Shown here in pieces: positions 17,138 through 26,397 of a stretch of 64,000 nucleotides of DNA (the first letter of the stretch is position 1; each line of letters begins with the position of its first letter). The translations under genes were made by a program, and so were the position numbers. Source of the stretch: Chitinophaga polysaccharea. GTDB taxonomy: Bacteria; Bacteroidota; Bacteroidia; Chitinophagales; Chitinophagaceae. The stretch covers positions 3,410,001 to 3,474,000 of the forward strand of contig NZ_CABFVU010000001.1 in the NCBI RefSeq assembly GCF_902150045.1, in the 5' to 3' direction. Below the pieces are notes generated by a model, which made no database searches, was not told the origin of the DNA, and saw only the letters and a list, made by a program, of their open reading frames with translations.

Positions 17138-17219
17138 AACCCAAAATAATCAAATCAGCGTAATCAGCGTAATAAGTTTAATCCTGAGTCAGACAACCTC
17201 CGCGTCAGACAACCTCCGC
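17138..17219 (-). repeat. 3'-end dispersed repeat, copy 3 (behind the PKD gene)
   Basis: Same unit as copy 2 with two small internal duplications (a second CAGCGTAAT, and a second CAGACAACCTCCGC). It ends 6 bases beyond the PKD gene stop codon and lies in the same orientation relative to that gene as copy 2 to phyH. Confidence 0.88.
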
Positions 17220-17225
17220 AACCCA

Positions 17226-20200
17226 CTATTTGATCAACGTTATACTCCCTTTAAATTCGAACTTCTCACCTCCTTCACATACTGTTTGCATGGAATAAAT
17301 ATAAGTGCCCATTGGAGCTTCTTTGCTGCCTTTGCGGCCATCCCAGCCGGAAGCAGGTGCATTGATGGGGAAATGGGTGTTTTCAAAAACAAGTGTTCCC
17401 CAACGGTCGTAGATACGCAGCCACTCAATTTCCTTTACGCCTTTTCCTTTTGGATAGATCCGTTCGTTCCGGCCATCCCGGTTAGGCGTAAAGGCGTTGG
17501 GCATAAAGATAGCACTCTGGTTGCAGAGTATATGTAGCACGATATCGTCGGAGGCTTTACAGCCATATACGTTCTCCACCTCCAGCAGGTATTTTGTAGT
17601 GAGATCAGGCAAAGCCTGTACCCTTGCACAGGTGCTGCAGTCCAGCGATGCGGCGGGGCTCCAGTGCCAGCGTACCACGTCGCTGCTGGTATTGGCAGAG
17701 AGATATACGGGTATACCGGCCATGATCTCACGGTCAGTTCCTGCATTCACCGTAGGGGCGGGGTTTACACGCACTGTGAGGGATGCTTTATCAGAGAAAC
17801 AATTATCCTTATCAAACCCGGTTACTTCATAAACATATTGCCCGGTGCGGGGGAGCGTAGCCACAGGAGCGGGAGAGGAGGGCTTGTCGATGCCAGTGCC
17901 GGTCCATGTATAATAGTCGGTGCCCGATACACGGAGTGGTAGTTTATCGCCCAGGCATAACACGGTATCAGGGGTAGCCTTTATCTCAAACGGTTGTATC
18001 ACCCTGAGCTTTACTTCGTCATTATTGATACATCCGTTGTTGTCAGTTACCTTTACCTGGTAGGTGGTATTCACTATGGGGGCGGCTGTAGGCTCGGCAA
18101 GTGATGGATCATTTAATCCTGTTGCCGGGGTCCATTCATAAGTACCGCCACCGCCAGCATGGAGCAAGGTAGTGTTACCAAGACATACAAATTCTGCCGG
18201 GGCGCTGGCTTTAATATCAGGCAGTGGTAAGATATTCAGCGGGTGAATGACATCATCAGTACAACCGTCTTTACTGGTAACAGTGAGTTTCACCTGCACC
18301 AGGCCAGGCTGTGCGTACGACAGGGCGGCCGGTTGCTGCAAGTCGCTGGTTTGGTTGTTGCCAAAGTCCCAGTTCCATGTAACATCACTGGTTTTGGTAA
18401 CGCTGCCGCTGAAGGCAACAGGTACATCTTTGCAGGCCTGGTCAGGCGCAGTGATAGCGGCTAACGGTTTCGGGTATACGTTTACCGGCACCTCCACTGT
18501 TTGTTTACAACCATATTTTGTAGTGGCTGTCATGCCGAATTTATACTCGCCCAACTTGTCCAGCTGGAATACCGGTGTGGTAGTATTGATGCCTGTGGGC
18601 GTTAGCGAGACGTCGTATGTCCAGGTATAGGTTGGCGCCATGCCCAGTTCTTCCACAGAGTAGCTGTTGAACACCGGTGCGAAGGTAAGCTCGCCGGCAT
18701 CGCATATTTTAGCAGGCGAAGGATTCAGTTTAATATCCAGTTGGTCTATCACTACCGGGTGATCCAGGAAGGCGCTGCCTTTGCAGCCGGCGTCATCTTT
18801 CAGCAGCAGTCTTGGTTTGTAAATTCCCGGTTCGGTGAAATGATGTTTTATTTCGAGTGCTGTAGTTTGTTCAACATTACCATCGGTGAAGTCCCAGCTG
18901 AAAGTTGTGGCATTTTCAGGTTTGATGGTAAAGGTGATTTCTTTTTCAAGACAGCCGCCATCGGCGCTGGTGGCAATGGTCGCGTAAGGTCCTGTAACAA
19001 TCACAATCTCGCTGTATTCATCTTCCGTATCTGCATCGCCTTTTACTTTAAGCTTTACGGTATAATGCCCTGACTCTGTATAGGTATGTACCGGGTTAAA
19101 CTGGTCGGAAGTACCGCCATCGCCGAAATCCCAGGAGCAGGTAGTATAGTTGATGGAAGTATTGGTGAAACGGAAGATCATCGGCGCGCATTTGCTGCCG
19201 TTCACAAATTCTGAGGTATAGGTAAATCCTGCGCCTACGGCGGATACTTTAATGTTTTGAGTTACCTTATCGGTACAACCGTTATTATCTTTCAACTCTA
19301 ATGTTACCGGGAAAAGCCCTTTATCGGAATAGAAATGCGATACATAATAAGGTTCATTAGAAGCGTTGCCATCGCCAAAGTCCCACTTAAGATCTGTAAT
19401 ATATCCGCCGGTTACATAGGAGGTATTGCCGAAGTTCACTGTGCTTCCCGGTTTCACCAGGTAGTAGTCTGCATAGAATGAAGCCACCGGGCCGTTCACC
19501 TGCAGGGATTTTCCGCTGGTGGTATTGCTGCAGCCATCCTGGTCGGTAACGGTTAGGGTAGGATAGAAATAGTTGCCCGCCTGTTGGTAAGTATGTTTAA
19601 ATGGCGCGCTGGTAAAGGTTTCCAACGGGGTGCCATCACCAAAGTTCCATTGCCATTTTACTATTTTGTTACTGTAAGTAAGATCTGTATTATCGGTGAA
19701 TGTAAGCTCAGTGCCTTTGCACTGTGCTTCGGTTGGAAGGTTAAAGTCGGCGATAGGGCCGCGTGTATTCACCGCTATAACATTGCTGGTATCATAGCAA
19801 TAGAGTTGATTGAGCATAAGCAAACGCACGGTGTGCTTACCCGGAGAGGGATTGGTATATGTGTAGGTGCCATAGCTGTAGCCCCATGTGGTGTTTGTTT
19901 CATCTACCTGCCAGTAGTAAGGATCATAATGATAAATGCTGGTGGCAGCGGACGTTACTTTAAAAGTAATGGTTTCATTATTGCAAAGCGCTGTTTTATC
20001 GGAGCTGATAATAACAGGAGATGGCGCGATGATAGTCACCGTTTTACTGAGATAGGTTTCGCAATGACCATCGGAGGTGGTAAGCTGTATAGTATAGGTA
20101 CCTGATTTGGAATAAATATGTGTAACCGCACTGCTTTGCCGGGTGTATGAAGTATCTGTGCCGTCGCCCCAGTTCCATTTCCAGCTGGTGGCGCCCAGGG

Positions 20201-22094
20201 AAAATTCGCTAACGGTAACGGTAGTACGTTTACTACAATCTACCGGTTCAATATTGAACCTTGGAAAAGGATTTACCGCTTTAATATACCCGGTTTTGGT
20301 GATGGTATTGGGGCAGGAACCATTGGAAACCGTTAAGGTGATATTATAAATACCAGGCTCAGAATAACTGTGCTGGGAGGTGCTGTTATAGCCATAACTT
20401 CCGTCCCCGAAATCCCATGACCAGCTGTTGCCTACGTCTGATTTGTCGATAAAGGTGGTAAGGGTATTGCCGCATACTTCGGGTGCGCCTGGTGAGTAGA
20501 AGTCGGGCGTAGGTTTTTTATATACTTCCACGCTGCCGATAGCCGTTCTTGTTCCCGTACAGCCGTTGCCGGTAGTATATTGCAGGGTAACGGTATAAAC
20601 GCCTGCCTTGTTATAGGTATGCTCCGGCTGGGCCTCAGTGGAAGTAGTGCCGTCGCCAAAGTTCCACAGGTAGGTTTTAATTACATCATTATTGTTAATA
20701 TTGGCATAAAAAGAAGTTTTGAGCCCTTCGCAACCGCTGTTGTTCGACATATAAGGGTATACATCCGTTTGACTGATGTACAGGTAGTTGGTGCTGTAGG
20801 CGGCACAGCCGTCTTTACTGGTGGCTACCAGATTCACGTAGTAGCTGCCGGGGTTGTTGTATATATGCGTAGGATTTTGCAACGTAGAGGTTTGCCCGTC
20901 GTCAAAACTCCATTTCCAGCTGACAGCGCCGGTCATGTTGTCTTTAAAATTAACGGTTGCCGGCACGGAGCAAATGGCTTTGTTATCCGTGCTGATCTGC
21001 CCGGTGGGTGTTGGTTTTACGGTAACGGTCTTTTCCACTACATCGGCGCAGTTGCCATACATGGCAGTGAGTTTAATATGAAGCGGCCCCTCAGCTTGGG
21101 GGCGATAGCTAACGCTGTTCTGGTACGACCAAGCATATTCTCCATTGATTTCCCAGGTAGTGCTTTGCGGCTGAACGGGCGAAAAGGTAGCCTGGAACTG
21201 GGCTTCCTGGTTGGTACATATCAGTGAGGGGGTGGTGAAGGTAGTAGCGTAATTAGCCACGTTGATGTCGGTCACCGATTCCGTGGCAGTACAACCCCGT
21301 TCATTCATCACCGTTAGTTTTATGCTATGTGTGCCTTTGGTGGTATATGTATGTTTCAGCGGATCTTTGAGCGTACTGGTGCCGCCGTCATCAAATTCCC
21401 ATTTATAGGAGAGGGTGCCCGTACCGGTGGAGGTGTTGGTGAACAATACATCTGCCGGCGCTTTGCATAGTGTTTTTTCCGCTATACTGAAACTGGCGCT
21501 GATAGCTGACGTCACGTCCACTACCTTCTCCAGTACTTTAAAATTCGTACAGCCGTAACTGTCAGTTACTGTCAGGATCACGCTATACACGCCGGCTTTG
21601 GTGTAGGTATGACTGGGAGAACTTCCGCCGTTCTGTAAGATTTCGCCGTCACCAAAATCCCAGCTGAAGTTCTGCAGGCTTCCTTCTGCGGTAGATTTAT
21701 CCGCGAATGTGACAGCAAACGGTGCGCATCCTTTACCGGAAGAGATACTGAAGTTTACTGCAGGCTTTGCCCTTACCGCGATGTAATCTGTTTTAACGGC
21801 TGTTTTGGAGCTGCCGTCACTGAAGGTTACTTTTAATGATACCGTATATTTTCCTGTTTTTACATAGGTGGCGCCTGGATTTTTTTTGGTAGATGTGGTA
21901 CCATTCCCAAAGTTCCACAACCAGGCAACAGGATTGCCGGTGGACAGATCAGTGAAGCTGGTAATGAGCGACTCACAGTCGCTGGTAGCGGATGCACTAA
22001 AATCAGCGTTTTGTTGAGCAACAGCACTTAAACAGGAAAAAAAGCAGAGCACAAGGGATACAACAAATTTGCCTCGGACAGGGAAACGGTACAT
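17226..22094 (-). CDS. Giant multi-PKD surface protein with T9SS type-B sorting domain
   Basis: 1622 residues with an N-terminal signal peptide (ending about VAQQ). About fourteen PKD or PKD-like Ig domains follow, marked by repeated W.FGDG...HTY...G.Y.V.L motifs, and then three less typical Ig-like modules. The last 90 residues (MPNAFTPNRDGRNE, IYDRWGTLVFEN, GWDGRKGS, PMGTYIY) are the gliding-motility-associated C-terminal domain, a type-B sorting signal for the type IX secretion system. The protein is exported across the outer membrane and either attached to the surface or released, acting as an adhesin or gliding-related filament. No catalytic domain is visible. A dispersed repeat lies directly behind its stop codon. 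Confidence 0.93.
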   Translation of the reverse strand: MYRFPVRGKFVVSLVLCFFSCLSAVAQQNADFSASATSDCESLITSFTDLSTGNPVAWLWNFGNGTTSTKKNPGATYVKTGKYTVSLKVTFSDGSSKTAVKTDYIAVRAKPAVNFSISSGKGCAPFAVTFADKSTAEGSLQNFSWDFGDGEILQNGGSSPSHTYTKAGVYSVILTVTDSYGCTNFKVLEKVVDVTSAISASFSIAEKTLCKAPADVLFTNTSTGTGTLSYKWEFDDGGTSTLKDPLKHTYTTKGTHSIKLTVMNERGCTATESVTDINVANYATTFTTPSLICTNQEAQFQATFSPVQPQSTTWEINGEYAWSYQNSVSYRPQAEGPLHIKLTAMYGNCADVVEKTVTVKPTPTGQISTDNKAICSVPATVNFKDNMTGAVSWKWSFDDGQTSTLQNPTHIYNNPGSYYVNLVATSKDGCAAYSTNYLYISQTDVYPYMSNNSGCEGLKTSFYANINNNDVIKTYLWNFGDGTTSTEAQPEHTYNKAGVYTVTLQYTTGNGCTGTRTAIGSVEVYKKPTPDFYSPGAPEVCGNTLTTFIDKSDVGNSWSWDFGDGSYGYNSTSQHSYSEPGIYNITLTVSNGSCPNTITKTGYIKAVNPFPRFNIEPVDCSKRTTVTVSEFSLGATSWKWNWGDGTDTSYTRQSSAVTHIYSKSGTYTIQLTTSDGHCETYLSKTVTIIAPSPVIISSDKTALCNNETITFKVTSAATSIYHYDPYYWQVDETNTTWGYSYGTYTYTNPSPGKHTVRLLMLNQLYCYDTSNVIAVNTRGPIADFNLPTEAQCKGTELTFTDNTDLTYSNKIVKWQWNFGDGTPLETFTSAPFKHTYQQAGNYFYPTLTVTDQDGCSNTTSGKSLQVNGPVASFYADYYLVKPGSTVNFGNTSYVTGGYITDLKWDFGDGNASNEPYYVSHFYSDKGLFPVTLELKDNNGCTDKVTQNIKVSAVGAGFTYTSEFVNGSKCAPMIFRFTNTSINYTTCSWDFGDGGTSDQFNPVHTYTESGHYTVKLKVKGDADTEDEYSEIVIVTGPYATIATSADGGCLEKEITFTIKPENATTFSWDFTDGNVEQTTALEIKHHFTEPGIYKPRLLLKDDAGCKGSAFLDHPVVIDQLDIKLNPSPAKICDAGELTFAPVFNSYSVEELGMAPTYTWTYDVSLTPTGINTTTPVFQLDKLGEYKFGMTATTKYGCKQTVEVPVNVYPKPLAAITAPDQACKDVPVAFSGSVTKTSDVTWNWDFGNNQTSDLQQPAALSYAQPGLVQVKLTVTSKDGCTDDVIHPLNILPLPDIKASAPAEFVCLGNTTLLHAGGGGTYEWTPATGLNDPSLAEPTAAPIVNTTYQVKVTDNNGCINNDEVKLRVIQPFEIKATPDTVLCLGDKLPLRVSGTDYYTWTGTGIDKPSSPAPVATLPRTGQYVYEVTGFDKDNCFSDKASLTVRVNPAPTVNAGTDREIMAGIPVYLSANTSSDVVRWHWSPAASLDCSTCARVQALPDLTTKYLLEVENVYGCKASDDIVLHILCNQSAIFMPNAFTPNRDGRNERIYPKGKGVKEIEWLRIYDRWGTLVFENTHFPINAPASGWDGRKGSKEAPMGTYIYSMQTVCEGGEKFEFKGSITLIK

Positions 22095-22223
22095 TGGATT
22101 TATAGGTATATGGGGTAAAATTAGGCTTTTCCCGGGATATTTGCTGTGGCTGGTACCACTAGAATATTATGTTTTCGCTGTATGATTAATGCTTAATTTT
22201 AAAGATCTTAAAAGCAGCATTTT

Positions 22224-23294
22224 ATGTCACATTTGTTCAGTCCCCTGCAATTGAGGGAAGTTACATTCAGGAACAGGATAACGGTATCGCCTATGTGTGA
22301 ATATTCTTCTACCGACGGGTTTGCCAATAACTGGCACCTGGTGCACCTGGGCAGCAGGGCAGTGGGTGGCGCCGGCCTGGTACTGACAGAAGCAGCAGCT
22401 GTATCCCCGGAAGGCCGTATTTCCATTCATGACCTGGGTATCTGGAAAGATGAGCATTTACCTATGTTGCAGGCCATTACTGCTTTCATTGCGGAGCAGG
22501 GTGCGGTGCCAGGCATCCAGCTGGCGCATGCCGGCAGGAAGGCCAGCACGTTAAGGCCCTGGGAGGGAAGCAAGGCCTTGCCCCCGGAAGAGGGTGGCTG
22601 GCAGGTGGTAGCTCCCAGCGCCATTCCTTTCAACGACGTATATCCGGTACCGGTAGCGCTCACGGAAACAGGCATACGTAAAGTAAAAGATGATTTTGAA
22701 GCCGCGGCTATCCGTGCGCTGAAAGCAGGTTTCCGGGTGATTGAAATACATGGTGCGCATGGTTATCTTTTGCATAATTTTTTATCTCCTCTCAGTAATC
22801 AACGTACAGATGAGTACGGAGGCAGCTTTGAAAACAGGATCCGGCTCCTGGTGGAAACAGTGGAAAGGGTACGTGCCGTATGGCCGGAACAATATCCTTT
22901 GCTGCTGCGTATCTCTGCCACCGACTGGGCAGAAGGCGGCTGGAATCCTGAAGAGTCGGTGAAGCTGGCTGCTATTGTAAAAGAGAAAGGAGTGGATCTG
23001 ATAGATTGTTCATCGGGCGGATTGGCTGCACACCAGCAGATTAAGGTAGGGCCGTTATACCAAACGCCTTTTGCTGAAAAGATCCGTAAGGAAGCCGGTA
23101 TTGCCACCGGTGCGGTAGGGCTGATCACTACTCCAGAAGAAGCGGAATCCATCATTGCCAACGGCCGTGCCGATATGGTGTTAATGGCCCGTGAAATGTT
23201 GAGGGACCCTTATTTCCCGCTGAGGGCAGCGCATGTATTGGGAGCAGAGGTGAAATGGCCGATACAATATGAAAGGGCGAAACCGAGAAAGTAA
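22224..23294 (+). CDS. namA: Old Yellow Enzyme, YqjM/NamA class
   Basis: 356 residues, FMN-binding TIM barrel. SPMCEYSS carries the redox-tuning cysteine of the YqjM class (C25), HAGRK the flavin-binding histidine region, and EIHGAHGYLLHNFLSPLSN the central family signature. RMRE-type and GLI (AVGLI) elements near the end bind the phosphate. It reduces activated C=C bonds of enones and nitro compounds with NADPH. A strong hairpin terminator follows; transcribed alone. Confidence 0.93.
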   Translation: MSHLFSPLQLREVTFRNRITVSPMCEYSSTDGFANNWHLVHLGSRAVGGAGLVLTEAAAVSPEGRISIHDLGIWKDEHLPMLQAITAFIAEQGAVPGIQLAHAGRKASTLRPWEGSKALPPEEGGWQVVAPSAIPFNDVYPVPVALTETGIRKVKDDFEAAAIRALKAGFRVIEIHGAHGYLLHNFLSPLSNQRTDEYGGSFENRIRLLVETVERVRAVWPEQYPLLLRISATDWAEGGWNPEESVKLAAIVKEKGVDLIDCSSGGLAAHQQIKVGPLYQTPFAEKIRKEAGIATGAVGLITTPEEAESIIANGRADMVLMAREMLRDPYFPLRAAHVLGAEVKWPIQYERAKPRK

Positions 23295-23330
23295 TCATTA
23301 GCCGTTAGCGGTTAAGCTAACGGCTAATGA
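23295..23330. terminator. Bidirectional terminator (14-bp perfect stem)
   Basis: A 14-bp perfect inverted repeat (TCATTAGCCGTTAG and its complement) with an 8-base loop, starting directly after the Old Yellow Enzyme stop codon and 9 bases before the stop codon of the convergent aldo/keto reductase gene. Confidence 0.85.
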
Positions 23331-23338
23331 CTAAAATA

Positions 23339-24331
23339 CTATTTCAATATTGCTTCAATAGCATCCAGCTCTTCTTTGGAAAAAGCGGTATTCTTCAGCG
23401 TATCCAGGTTGTTGTCCAGTTGGGCAACAGAGCTGGCGCCAATTAATACAGTAGTGATCCTTTTATCTTTCAGGATCCAGGCCAGCGCCATTTGTGCAAG
23501 CGATTGCCCGCGTTGTTGAGCCAGTACATTCAGCTTTTTAACTTTCTCGATCCTTTCAGGGGTTACATCGCCTTCCTGCAGGAAACCGCTAGGTTTGCTG
23601 GCGCGCGATCCGGCAGGGATGCCGTTCAGGTAACGGTCTGTAAGTAATCCCTGGGCGAGGGGAGAGAAGGGGATACAACCCACGCCGTTGGCTTCCAGTA
23701 CATCCAGCAGCCCTCCTTCTATCCAACGTTCAAACATGCTGTATTTAGGTTGGTGTATGAGGCAGGGAGTGCCGAGTGATTTCAACACCTCTACGGCCGC
23801 TTTTGTTTGTTCGGCGTTGTAGTTGGAAAGACCTACGTATAAAGCTTTTCCCTGTTGCACAATGCTATGCAGCGCGCCCATCGTTTCTTCGATGGGGGTA
23901 GCCGGGTCGGGACGATGTGAATAGAAAATATCCACATATTCCAGCTGCATACGGCGCAGGCTTTGATCCAGGCTGGAAATAAGGTATTTGCGGGAGCCCC
24001 AGTCGCCATAAGGGCCGGGCCACATGGTGTAACCTGCTTTGCTGGAAATGATCAGTTCATCCCGGAGATGCCCGGTAAAATCCTGTTTCAATATCCTGCC
24101 GAAATTTTCCTCTGCACTACCAGGTAGCGGGCCATAGTTGTTGGCCAGGTCAAAATGGGTGATACCTTTATCAAAAGCATTGTGAATGATACTGCGTCCG
24201 TTTTCAAAATTGTCAACAGAACCAAAGTTGTGCCACAGGCCCAGTGATACGGCAGGCAGTTGTAAACCGCTTTTGCCGCACCTGTTATAGGTCATATTGT
24301 TATACCTGTCTGCTGCGGGTGCGTAATGCAT
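23339..24331 (-). CDS. Aldo/keto reductase of the YghZ (glyceraldehyde-3-phosphate reductase) type
   Basis: 330 residues, TIM barrel. The N-terminus (YNRCGKSGLQLPAVSLGLW, then HNFG) closely resembles E. coli YghZ. The catalytic Tyr is in HFDLANNYGP, with Asp and Lys in the usual positions (DLANNY; KAGYTMWPGPYGDWGSRKYL). The NADPH pocket GLSNYN and the closing LIGASSVAQLDNNLDTL are present. It should reduce small aldehydes such as L-glyceraldehyde-3-phosphate or methylglyoxal with NADPH; specificity is inferred from overall similarity. Confidence 0.9.
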   Translation of the reverse strand: MHYAPAADRYNNMTYNRCGKSGLQLPAVSLGLWHNFGSVDNFENGRSIIHNAFDKGITHFDLANNYGPLPGSAEENFGRILKQDFTGHLRDELIISSKAGYTMWPGPYGDWGSRKYLISSLDQSLRRMQLEYVDIFYSHRPDPATPIEETMGALHSIVQQGKALYVGLSNYNAEQTKAAVEVLKSLGTPCLIHQPKYSMFERWIEGGLLDVLEANGVGCIPFSPLAQGLLTDRYLNGIPAGSRASKPSGFLQEGDVTPERIEKVKKLNVLAQQRGQSLAQMALAWILKDKRITTVLIGASSVAQLDNNLDTLKNTAFSKEELDAIEAILK

Positions 24332-24369
24332 GGAATTTTAATTTTAGGGAAACAAGATAGAAAAAATTT

Positions 24370-24413
24370 GCGAAGGTTGTCTGGTTCAGGATTAATCTGC
24401 GTGGTTACTGATC
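24370..24413 (+). repeat. Dispersed repeat, divergent copy
   Basis: The plus strand reads GCGAAGGTTGTCTGGTTCAG, GATTAATCTGCG, an imperfect complement of the repeat at 25239-25312. It lies upstream of the aldo/keto reductase gene, so unlike the other copies it is not next to a gene end; possibly the gene it once followed was lost. Confidence 0.55.
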
Positions 24414-24497
24414 TTAAGCCTAGTTATTGATTTCGCCGGGATAAATGCTTATCAATATGTTTTGATCATTAGCTGATTTTTATATTACCAGGCTGTT

Positions 24498-24584
24498 CTA
24501 ATATACTGTATGGCGCTGTCTAACGGCAAAAGACGGAACACCTATTATAGCTGTAAATAGCAATGCAAGTAAATGCCTTTTCAT
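24498..24584 (-). pseudogene. Signal-peptide fragment of a lost secreted protein
   Basis: A 28-codon open frame (starting MKRHLLALLFTAIIGVPSFA) is a near-ideal signal peptide that stops eight codons after the expected cleavage site. It sits in a gene-poor stretch beside an IS relic, so a truncated gene is the likeliest reading; a short secreted peptide is the alternative. Confidence 0.35.
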
Positions 24585-24950
24585 AAGTATTCAAATAATT
24601 GGTTGATTTTGTTGAATGCAGATAACTTTCCATGATTTCTATATTGTATTGGGCGTATATTTTTTTCAAATATTTATTATTTCAATACGCTTGCCGGGAG
24701 CTATAGGTGTATCAATTAACTAACGTTGCTTATCAGATACATTCAGTCTCAAAATTTACCCTTCGGGAATAGAAAAAAAGGATCCTCATAATTGCGCCTG
24801 AATAATGCTTATATCTTCCTGAGCTATACGGGGAGGCGCCGGAGCTATTGTGGAATGAGATGCCTGTAGAGACGGGGTCCACGAGAAAACAGTGGAGCTG
24901 CTACATTTGCGCAGACAATAAGTTAAGCTCCTTTTCTCAACTTTGAATTT
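24585..24950. other. Gene-free stretch upstream of the IS3 relic
   Basis: About 365 AT-rich bases with no gene or RNA that I recognise. The last 60 may be the untranslated left end of the relic; no terminal inverted repeat can be set with confidence. Confidence 0.5.
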
Positions 24951-25140
24951 ATGGGTAAACAACAAAGACGGAGCCTACGACAAGGCCTTCAAAAAGATGG
25001 CAGCGGAACTTTATCTTAATGGCAAATCAGCCGGAGAAGTGGCCAGGCGGTAAATTTAATGTCGGGAAGATGGGTACTGTATTTGAGGTGAGCCGTAGTG
25101 GCTATTTCGCCTGGCTAAATTTTTTCAGAAGGCTGGATAA
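24951..25140 (+). mobile_element. IS3-family transposase relic
   Basis: A shifted frame encodes AYDKAFKKMAAELYLNGKSA and GEVARR, the N-terminus of an IS3 OrfA, then a stop at 25053. A second piece (VFEVSRSGYFAWL, about 25075-25117) is from OrfB just before its integrase core. Everything between and after, including the DDE residues, is missing, and a frameshift lies near the first ATG (24951), so the element is inactive. Terminal repeats are not resolvable. Confidence 0.7.
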
Positions 25141-25238
25141 AGATTATGAAGCTACCTGGTTCTGCCGTAGCATTATCCAGATAGCTTTCATTAGTATACT
25201 TCTAAAAGGAGAATTATATATATGCTCTTATATCTCCC

Positions 25239-25312
25239 AAATCCAATCAGGGTAATCAGCGTAATCAGTTTAATCCTGAGTCAGACAACCTCCGCGTCAA
25301 ATAAAATCCGCG
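25239..25312 (-). repeat. 3'-end dispersed repeat, copy 4 (behind the desaturase gene)
   Basis: The core TAATCAGCGTAATCAGTTTA, ATCCTGAGTCAGACAACCTC, CGCGTCA matches copies 2 and 3. It ends 3 bases beyond the desaturase stop codon, again in the same orientation relative to the upstream gene. Confidence 0.85.
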
Positions 25313-25315
25313 GCA

Positions 25316-26227
25316 TTAGCTCAGCTCTTCGACGGGAACCCGCGGAGCAGCCTGCTGGCTCAGTTTATTGCTTTCCTTCAGTTTCGCGGGAACAGGGCGT
25401 ATTTCCCATACTATCCCCAGAAAACCTAAGGTTTTGATTATATAATAGGTAATGTCAAACTCCCACCAGTAAAAACCCTGACGGGCAGCGCTCTGGTAAT
25501 AGTGATGATTGTTATGCCAGCCTTCGCCCAGGGTAATTAGCGCCAGGATAGCACTGTTGCGGGATTCATCGCCGGTATAATATCTCTTATTGCCAATTTT
25601 GTGCATAAGTGAGTTGATGGTAAAAGTACCGTGGTATAAGATAACGGTGCTCAGGAAAAAGCCTATCAGTAAGGTAGAGAGCCCTGCGGACCAGTCGAAC
25701 CAGCCGGTGCCATTTACCTTATTCCCTACAAAATAAACGGCAATTGCCAGGATCACGGCCGGCACCATATGCCATTTGTTCAGCCACAACAATTCCTTCG
25801 CCTTATGGTCCTTGATCAGGTCGAAACGGGTAGGTTTGTATTCAGGCCCCATGATCCAGCCGATATGGGCATACCAGAAGCCGTATACATTGGCTGAATG
25901 CGGATCTTCGGGGGTATCACTGTGTTTATGGTGAATACGGTGGTTGGCCGACCACCATAAGGCGCCTTTCTGTAAGCTGCTTTGTGCGCCGCCCGCCAGG
26001 ATAAACTGGAAGAACCGCGACGTTTTAAATGCACGGTGAGAGAAATAACGGTGGTAACCTGCCGTTACAAAAAACATACGTACTACATACAGTACACCGC
26101 ATAAAATCCAGTCAAACGCTGTTGTACCGGTAAAAAATGCCAGTAAGGGCACCGCGTGAATGCCCATGAAATCTGCCTGATGCCACCAATTTGGCGGTTT
26201 TCTGTCTTGCTTGATCGCCTTATTCAT
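25316..26227 (-). CDS. Acyl-CoA/acyl-lipid delta-9-type fatty acid desaturase
   Basis: 303 residues, integral membrane. The three histidine boxes that bind the di-iron centre are present: HRYFSH, HRIHH and HNNHHYYQSAARQG. Four hydrophobic segments flank them in the usual order. It introduces a double bond into a fatty acyl chain using O2, and so helps set membrane fluidity. Transcribed alone and divergent from the HdeD-like gene; a dispersed repeat sits 3 bases behind its stop. Confidence 0.93.
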   Translation of the reverse strand: MNKAIKQDRKPPNWWHQADFMGIHAVPLLAFFTGTTAFDWILCGVLYVVRMFFVTAGYHRYFSHRAFKTSRFFQFILAGGAQSSLQKGALWWSANHRIHHKHSDTPEDPHSANVYGFWYAHIGWIMGPEYKPTRFDLIKDHKAKELLWLNKWHMVPAVILAIAVYFVGNKVNGTGWFDWSAGLSTLLIGFFLSTVILYHGTFTINSLMHKIGNKRYYTGDESRNSAILALITLGEGWHNNHHYYQSAARQGFYWWEFDITYYIIKTLGFLGIVWEIRPVPAKLKESNKLSQQAAPRVPVEELS

Positions 26228-26397
26228 TCCACAAAGATAATTTCCGTCTTTTATTAAAGAAATGATTTAAATCATTTGGACAAAGTTAAGTGCTTTTCCC
26301 CGGTTTTTGCGCCCTTGTGTTCCCTGCGAACATTTTACAACCGGATGTGTTAAAGAAAAACGTAGTGCTATCCTTTCATCACGTTAAAGTAATTATT

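Noticed and set aside
16173..25312. CRISPR array from the recurring repeats
   Set aside because: Copies are kilobases apart, unequal in length and not separated by spacers of constant size.
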